Made by a program: the position numbers and the translations under genes | Assembly (NCBI GenBank): GCA_964409165.1 | Contig: CAYPCH010000068.1 | Location: forward strand, 1-20,246 | Length of the DNA: 20,246 nucleotides | Reading direction: 5' to 3' | Origin: CAYPCH01 sp964409165 | GTDB taxonomy: Bacteria > Bacillota > Clostridia > Acetivibrionales > Acetivibrionaceae | The notes under the pieces: generated by a model | The model's database searches: none | Told to the model about the DNA's origin: nothing | The model's input: the letters and a program-made list of their open reading frames with translations, nothing else | Shown: positions 15,093-20,246 of the stretch, in pieces | How the letters are laid out: each line of letters starts with the position of its first letter | How positions within the stretch are numbered: position 1 is the stretch's first letter

Positions 15093-15920
15093 ATGGCTAA
15101 GAATGGTATATATGAAGGTTTTATGATAGTAAGCGATATGGATGGAACACTATTAAACAGTAATCTTGAAGTAAGCACAGAGAATATAAGAGCACTTGAA
15201 CGATTTGTTAAAGGAGGCGGAATATTTACTATAGCCACCGGAAGAATGGAGATTGGTATCGAAAAGTATTTGAAACTCCTTCCTGTGAATGCCCCTGTGA
15301 TACTCTACAATGGTGCACTTGTTTATGATTTTAATGAAGGCAGAATGTTGAGGAGCAAATGCCTTGATACGGGTGTTAAAAGTGTTTTGTCAGATATTAG
15401 GACAATATTTCCAACTCTTGGTATAGAAGTGTTCCAAGGTGGAGATGTTTATTTTTTAGAAGAAAATGAAGAGACAGAAAAGCATAGAATAAAGGAAGGT
15501 TTTGTACCGAAGGTAGTTTCTATTGAAGAAATACCTGACCCGTGGTACAAAGTAATACTGACTACACGACCCGACAGGTTGACTGAAGTGGAGAAATTTA
15601 TTTCAGGCAGGGACAAGGATTTCAGAATGGTATATTCAGAGCCGCAGTTTCTGGAACTTCTTCACAGGAACGCTTCAAAGGGGACTGCGTTGGTTGAACT
15701 GTCAGGAATAACCGGAATACCTATGGATAATATCCTGTCCATAGGTGATAACTGCAACGATCTTGAAATGGTTAGTTTATCAGGAATGGGATTTGCGGTG
15801 GAGAACTCGCATTCGAGATTAAAGGGTGTTGCAAGATATATATGCTGCCATCATGACAAACACGCTGCTCAATACGTTGTAGCTTGGCTTACCGACAAAA
15901 TATCTTCAAAAGGGTATTAA
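15093..15920 (+). CDS. Cof-type HAD-IIB family hydrolase
   Basis: A 275-residue Cof/YbiV-like phosphatase of HAD subfamily IIB. The motifs are SDMDGTLLNSNLEVS (D15, D17), TIATGR (45-50 region), the lysine K196 in NASKGTALVEL, and GDNCNDLEM (D219, D223). The large cap lies between motifs II and III (about 80-190). Such enzymes dephosphorylate small phosphorylated metabolites such as sugar phosphates or flavin/pyridoxal phosphates. GAAGGT lies about eight bases before the ATG at 15093; a TTG three codons upstream is in frame but overlaps that site. A later ATG in front of IVSDMDG is also possible. It follows the first HAD gene and has no clear terminator. Confidence 0.92.
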   Translation: MAKNGIYEGFMIVSDMDGTLLNSNLEVSTENIRALERFVKGGGIFTIATGRMEIGIEKYLKLLPVNAPVILYNGALVYDFNEGRMLRSKCLDTGVKSVLSDIRTIFPTLGIEVFQGGDVYFLEENEETEKHRIKEGFVPKVVSIEEIPDPWYKVILTTRPDRLTEVEKFISGRDKDFRMVYSEPQFLELLHRNASKGTALVELSGITGIPMDNILSIGDNCNDLEMVSLSGMGFAVENSHSRLKGVARYICCHHDKHAAQYVVAWLTDKISSKGY

Positions 15921-16444
15921 ATCGGAAAAGTATTGTAGAAAAGTATTGTGTGAAATTTTTAGAGATGAGTGAAATATTAAGTTCGCTTTTTCCCGTCGCA
16001 ATTGGTATCATAGAGTTGAAGCCTAAGGAATTCCAAATGGAAGGATATGGGGATGCACAGTTATTTATAAAAATTGTTGAAACAAACAAGAAATTAATAT
16101 ATAATTAGTTTAAGCGTATATATTTTTATCAGACAGAAAAGTACTTAGGGGAGTCAAGAGGTTGTTTTATGATTTAGCCAATTTAATTAATTTCTTGTAA
16201 GTTCATTTCATAACCTTGAGCAGGATTTTGATTCTCAGAAAATAGGTCTACAATGGTTACTTTATTCAAAATGTAATTTGTATTGGAGGATGGACAAAAA
16301 GGATAGTTTAGGTACTTGCTTGTAAAAATAAGTTAAAAGACTCACTGGAGAAAAAGCAATATTCGCTCTAACATTTACCGATATCATAATAAAATAACAA
16401 CTCGAAATATACTATAAAGTGTATAGGTATTTGCAAAATATCAT

Positions 16445-16474
16445 TTACAATAAAAGCTGTGGTTCTGTTATAAT
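16445..16474 (+). promoter_or_regulatory. Candidate distal sigma-A promoter of the scaffoldin gene
   Basis: TTACAA (16445-16450), an 18-base spacer and TATAAT (16469-16474), preceded by TGT to make an extended -10. It would give a leader of about 245 bases, with the sigma-I candidate downstream. Confidence 0.4.
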
Positions 16475-16530
16475 TATTTCTATTCTAATGAATTCTCTGG
16501 TATGCTTAGTAAGGTTAAATTAAAATGCTG

Positions 16531-16559
16531 ACCCCCTAAAAAAAAAGAATATGTGCGAA
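16531..16559 (+). promoter_or_regulatory. Candidate sigma-I promoter of the scaffoldin gene
   Basis: ACCCCCTAAA followed by an A-run (16531 onward) and CGAA at 16556-16559, with 15 bases between. A CCCC(C/T)(T/A)AAA -35 and a CGAA-type -10 are the known marks of SigI promoters in Bacillus and in the SigI/RsgI systems of Clostridium thermocellum, which control cellulosomal genes. It lies about 170 bases before the scaffoldin start. Which sigma-I paralogue would use it cannot be told. Confidence 0.65.
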
Positions 16560-16641
16560 TATATATATGCAAGTAACAAGTGAATTAAGTCGTTAAGCAG
16601 GACTATTGATTTGCAACATGTTTTCAACAACCAGGTAAACT

Positions 16642-16663
16642 AGGTATTTGAATTCAAATACCT
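16642..16663. promoter_or_regulatory. Perfect 22-bp palindrome in the scaffoldin leader
   Basis: The half-site AGGTATTTGAA is followed at once by its exact complement, centred on GAATTC. It lies about 80 bases after the sigma-I candidate and 63 bases before the ATG. A TCTTTTT run follows at 16671-16677. With no spacer it suits a dimeric DNA-binding protein better than an RNA hairpin, but attenuation is not excluded. Confidence 0.5.
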
Positions 16664-16726
16664 TTAAAGGTCTTTTTATAAGATCATATAATTATATAAT
16701 TATTAATTCTATGGGAGGAATGGTAA

Positions 16727-19700
16727 ATGAAAAAGGTTATTAGTATGTTAGTAGTTATCGCCATGCTAACGATGATTTTCACATCAACGGTTGGAGCAGC
16801 GGGCTATGACTACAGCGGAGCAGACCTTGCGTACGCAGGAGTAGTGGCATTAGAGATTGGTTCAGTGCAAGGAAGTGTTGGAACTAACGTAGTTGTACCA
16901 GTACGTTTAAGCGATGTACCATCAGCAGGAATTAACAATTTTGACCTGCAGCTCAATTACAACACATCGAATTTAGAAGTTGTTAGTGTAAATGCGGGAA
17001 GCATAGTTGTAAATCCTTCATCAAACTTTGATTCAAATGCAGACACAACAAGAGGAAAAATTGTAATTTTATTTGCAGATGAGACTGGACGTGGAACTCA
17101 AGTTATTAAGGAAAATGGTGAATTTGCTCTTGTTACTTTTAAAGTTAAATCAAGTTCAGCCAGTCAGTTAACAATAGGATCAGCTAATATGGCTGATGCT
17201 AATTTAAGTACTTTAAGTGTTGCAGCTGTAGCAGGCGGAGTTAATACCGGTAGCACTGGAAATACTAACCCACCGTCTAATACACAGGAGCCTGTTGCTA
17301 CTCATCCGGCACCTGCACAGGGATTCAACATACAAATAGGTATGATAAGTGCAGCACCAGGTACACAGGTAAGAATACCCATAAACTTCATTGGAGTACC
17401 ATCAGCAGGAATAAACAACTGTGATATGAAAGTGACATTCGATGCAAGCAAGCTTGATATAACAGGAGTGGAAGCAGGATCGATAGTGGTAAATGCATCC
17501 AAGAACTTTGACAGCAACATAGTATCGGGATCAGCAGTAATAATGTTTGCAGATGAGACAGGACGAGGAACTGAAGTAATAACACAAAATGGAATATTTG
17601 CATACTTGGTAGGAACAGTTAAGTCAGGTGCAAGTGGCATGGTTGCTATAAACTTAAATGGGAAACCTGCAGTTGCAGACAAAGATCTCAAAAACGTAAC
17701 AGCAACAGTTGCAGGCGGTACAGTTACGATATCAGGAGGAACAGTAAATACACCCGTATCAGTAACAACACCACCTGTATCAGTAACAACACCACCGGTA
17801 GTAATAAACACTCCGGTACCAGGAAGTGGATTGAATATAACAATAGGAACAGTAAATGCAGCAGCAGGCGCACAGGTAAAAATACCTGTAAACTTCAGCG
17901 GAGTACCTGCAACTGGAATAAACAACTGTGATATGAAGATTACATATGATGCTAATGCATTGAATATAACAGGAGTGGAAGCAGGACCGATAGTAGTAAA
18001 TGCATCTAAGAACTTCGACAGTAATGTAGTATCAGGAACAGCAGTAATATTCTTTGCAGATGAGACAGGACGCGGAACTGAAGTAATAACACAAAGCGGA
18101 GTATTTGCATACTTGGTAGGAACAGTTAAATCAGGAGCAGCAAATGGTAACAGTCTTGTAAACATAACAGCAAAACCTGCAGTTGCAGACAAAGATCTTA
18201 AGAACGTAGCAACAACAGTTGTAAACGGTTTTGTTAACATAACAGGAGGAGCAACAGTAACAACACCACCTGTATCAGTAACAACACCGCCGGTAGTAAT
18301 TAACACTCCGGTACCGGGAAGCGGATTAAATGTACAGATCGGTACAGTAAATGCAGCAGCAGGAGCACAGGTAAGAATACCTGTAAGCTTGAGCGGAGTA
18401 CCTGCAGTCGGAATAAATAACATTGACATGAAGATCACATATGATGCTAACGCATTGAATATAACTGGAATAGAAGCAGGAACTATAGTAGTAAATGCAA
18501 CTAAGAACTTTGACAGTAATGTATCATCCGGAACAGCAGTAATAATGTTTGCAGATGAGACAGGACGCGGAAATGAAGTGATAACACAAAACGGAGTATT
18601 TGCATATTTGGTGGGAACAGTTAAATCAGGTGCACCAAACGGTCTTAGTGCATTAAGAACAGAAAAAACTCCTGCATGTGCAGACAAAGACTTAGGCTCT
18701 GTAAAAGTAACAGTAACAACTGGTGGAGTAAATATTACAGGCGGATCTACAGTAACAACAAGACCTCCTGTAACAACAAAACCTCCTGTAACAACATCAC
18801 CGCCGCCAGCTGCTTCAGGTCAGTTGAAGATTGAATACTCTAATGGAGGAAGCGCGCAATCTACAGGTAACACTATTTACACAAGACTCAAAGTTACAAA
18901 CACAGGAAGTTCATCAATAAATCTCTCCAGCTTGAAGTTGAGATACTACTTCACGATAGATGGAGAAAAACAGCTTAGCTTCTGGTGTGACCATGCAGCA
19001 GTAATAAGCCCTCAGTACTCAGGTATAACATCAAGCGTAACAGGTACTTTTGTTAAGATGAGCGGTGGATCCAATGCAGACACTTACCTTGAAATAGGAT
19101 TCTCAAGCGGAACCCTTGAAGCAGGTAATGTAATAGAAATACAAGGCAGAACAGCAAAGAATGACTGGACTAACTTTACAATGGACAATGATTACTCATT
19201 TGCATCAAATGCAAGTAACTTTGTTGTAAATGATAAAATTACTGCATACCTTAACGGTGCATTGGTAGCAGGTACACCTCCAGGAGGTGGATCTACAGTA
19301 ACAACACCACCGGTAACAACAAAACCACCAGTAACAACACCACCGGTAACAACACCACCTGTGACTGGAGGACTGAAAATAGAAATTGGTACAATAGGTG
19401 CAGCAGCAGGCGCTCAGGTTAAAATACCTGTAAACTTAAGTGGAGTACCTGCAACAGGAATAAACAACTGTGATATGAAGATATCATTTGACACAAGCAA
19501 GCTGAATATAACAGCAGTAGAGGCTGGACCGATAGTAGTAAATGCAACTAAGAACTTTGACAGTAATATAGCATCAGGAACAGCAGTAATATTCTTTGCA
19601 GATGAGACAGGACGCGGAACTGAAGTAATAACAGAAAGTGGAGTGTTTGCGTACTTGGTAGGAACAGTTAAATCAGGCGTAGCAAATGGTCTTACAGAAG

Positions 19701-20246
19701 TAAAAATAACAGGAACACCTGCAGTTGCAGATAAGAACCTGAGCACTTTGAGACCTGCAGTAGCAAACGGTGGAGTAAACGTAGGTGGAGCATCAGTAAC
19801 AACACCTCCAGTAGGTGGAGGACTGAAAGTAGAAATCGGTACGATAGGTGCAAAAGCAGGAGAAGAGGTAAAAATACCTGTAAGCTTTAGCGGAGTACCG
19901 TCAGCAGGAATAAACAACTGTGACATCAAGGTATCATTTGACACAAGCAAGCTGAATATAACAGCAGTAGAGGCTGGACCGATAGTAGTAAATGCAACTA
20001 AGAACTTTGACAGTAATATAGCATCAGGAACAGCAGTAATATTCTTTGCAGATGAGACAGGACGCGGAACTGAAGTAATAACAGAAAATGGAATATTCGC
20101 GTACTTGGTAGGAACAGTTAAATCAGGCGTAGCAAATGGTCTCACAGAAGTGAAAGCAGTAGGAACACCTGCAGTTGCAGATAAAGACCTTAAGAACGTT
20201 GCAGCATCAGTAGCAAACGGTGGAGTAAACGTAGGTGGAACAACAG
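16727..20246 (+). CDS. Cellulosomal scaffoldin, six cohesins and CBM3a (3' end outside window)
   Basis: A secreted structural protein that binds dockerin-bearing enzymes and attaches the complex to cellulose. GGGAGG lies eight bases before the ATG and the frame is open for 1173 codons to the window end. A signal peptide (about 1-25) resembles that of C. thermocellum CipA. Type I-like cohesins lie at about 39-173, 199-336, 369-505, 534-671, 883-1019 and 1033-end. Each carries FADETGRG; the first diverges most. A family 3a cellulose-binding module lies at about 699-850, between cohesins 4 and 5, with its flat binding-strip residues kept: D755, H756, Y764, R808, W814. Linkers are rich in Pro, Thr and Val. 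The C-terminus, probably with more cohesins and a dockerin, is not visible. Codon use is dominated by GTA, ACA and GCA. Confidence 0.95.
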   Translation, partial: MKKVISMLVVIAMLTMIFTSTVGAAGYDYSGADLAYAGVVALEIGSVQGSVGTNVVVPVRLSDVPSAGINNFDLQLNYNTSNLEVVSVNAGSIVVNPSSNFDSNADTTRGKIVILFADETGRGTQVIKENGEFALVTFKVKSSSASQLTIGSANMADANLSTLSVAAVAGGVNTGSTGNTNPPSNTQEPVATHPAPAQGFNIQIGMISAAPGTQVRIPINFIGVPSAGINNCDMKVTFDASKLDITGVEAGSIVVNASKNFDSNIVSGSAVIMFADETGRGTEVITQNGIFAYLVGTVKSGASGMVAINLNGKPAVADKDLKNVTATVAGGTVTISGGTVNTPVSVTTPPVSVTTPPVVINTPVPGSGLNITIGTVNAAAGAQVKIPVNFSGVPATGINNCDMKITYDANALNITGVEAGPIVVNASKNFDSNVVSGTAVIFFADETGRGTEVITQSGVFAYLVGTVKSGAANGNSLVNITAKPAVADKDLKNVATTVVNGFVNITGGATVTTPPVSVTTPPVVINTPVPGSGLNVQIGTVNAAAGAQVRIPVSLSGVPAVGINNIDMKITYDANALNITGIEAGTIVVNATKNFDSNVSSGTAVIMFADETGRGNEVITQNGVFAYLVGTVKSGAPNGLSALRTEKTPACADKDLGSVKVTVTTGGVNITGGSTVTTRPPVTTKPPVTTSPPPAASGQLKIEYSNGGSAQSTGNTIYTRLKVTNTGSSSINLSSLKLRYYFTIDGEKQLSFWCDHAAVISPQYSGITSSVTGTFVKMSGGSNADTYLEIGFSSGTLEAGNVIEIQGRTAKNDWTNFTMDNDYSFASNASNFVVNDKITAYLNGALVAGTPPGGGSTVTTPPVTTKPPVTTPPVTTPPVTGGLKIEIGTIGAAAGAQVKIPVNLSGVPATGINNCDMKISFDTSKLNITAVEAGPIVVNATKNFDSNIASGTAVIFFADETGRGTEVITESGVFAYLVGTVKSGVANGLTEVKITGTPAVADKNLSTLRPAVANGGVNVGGASVTTPPVGGGLKVEIGTIGAKAGEEVKIPVSFSGVPSAGINNCDIKVSFDTSKLNITAVEAGPIVVNATKNFDSNIASGTAVIFFADETGRGTEVITENGIFAYLVGTVKSGVANGLTEVKAVGTPAVADKDLKNVAASVANGGVNVGGTT
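19482..20087. repeat. Exact 156-bp direct repeat within cohesins 5 and 6
   Basis: Bases 19482-19637 are identical to 19932-20087, 450 bases (150 codons) apart. They code for the central half of cohesins 5 and 6. Perfect identity, including silent positions, points to a recent duplication or gene conversion between neighbouring cohesin units. Confidence 0.9.

Larger units (their letters stand above)
15921..16726. other. Scaffoldin upstream region, no convincing gene
   Basis: An 806-bp AT-rich spacer. Near its start are two adjacent 13-base copies of GAAAAGTATTGT(A/G) (15925-15950). A 47-codon frame at 15965-16108 has no good Shine-Dalgarno and no recognisable family; I do not call it a gene. 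From about 16440 on, the region holds promoter and leader elements of the scaffoldin, listed separately. I see no RNA gene or riboswitch. Confidence 0.6.

Noticed and set aside
15965..16108. 47-codon frame after the second HAD gene
   Set aside because: No Shine-Dalgarno, no known family, and low-complexity AT-rich surroundings.
17302..18687. Long antisense open frame (461 codons) opposite the scaffoldin
   Set aside because: It follows from the biased, stop-poor codon use of repeated cohesins; it mirrors the repeat pattern, and the plus-strand protein is unmistakable.
19414..20145. Antisense open frame (243 codons) opposite cohesins 5 and 6
   Set aside because: Same cause as the other antisense frame; no independent coding signal.

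Overview
The window looks like the chromosome of a low-GC, cellulosome-forming, anaerobic clostridium, probably in the Acetivibrio/Ruminiclostridium group. The main reason is the right end. From 16727 to the window edge there is a secreted scaffoldin with at least six type I-like cohesins, an internal family 3a cellulose-binding module and Pro/Thr linkers. Strong G-rich Shine-Dalgarno sites and AT-rich spacers fit Clostridia. I do not assign a species.

Layout, left to right. (1) 1-1031, minus strand: an ECF sigma factor and a membrane zinc-finger anti-sigma factor that overlap; the sigma gene carries an apparent one-base frameshift in its region-4 helix-turn-helix. (2) 1182-4210, plus strand: glgA (glycogen synthase), radC (JAMM protein) and a DJ-1/PfpI protein. 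glgA and radC are each preceded by the same small dyad element. (3) 4289-4423: a 135-bp MITE-like element with 15-bp terminal inverted repeats and a 5-bp target duplication; it supplies the stop codon of the next gene. (4) 4403-7680, minus strand: a membrane GGDEF/HD-GYP cyclic-di-GMP protein, a YjbR-like protein and a WecA/TagO-type polyprenyl-phosphate sugar-1-phosphate transferase. (5) 7681-8496: a gene-poor spacer holding a degenerate ~20-bp tandem array. (6) 8497-10320: a protein O-mannosyltransferase (GT39). (7) 10604-14105: an apparent operon of a YtrA-type GntR regulator, an ABC ATPase, an ABC permease and an ankyrin-repeat protein, behind a long perfect operator-like palindrome. (8) 14375-15920: two HAD phosphatases/mutases, the first behind a near-consensus sigma-A promoter. 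(9) 15921-16726: the scaffoldin upstream region, with a candidate sigma-I promoter and a perfect palindrome in the leader. (10) 16727-20246: the 5' part of the scaffoldin gene.

Most genes are ordinary housekeeping or signalling functions. A few connections are plausible. The scaffoldin appears to be driven by a sigma-I type promoter, as known for cellulosomal genes of Clostridium thermocellum. The GT39 enzyme could glycosylate Thr-rich linkers such as those of the scaffoldin (inference only). The GntR/ABC operon resembles the cell-envelope-stress Ytr type but carries an ankyrin protein as its last gene. The least explained structures are the ~20-bp degenerate array at about 7900-8330, the paired dyads before glgA and radC, and the 46-bp perfect palindrome at 6600-6645.
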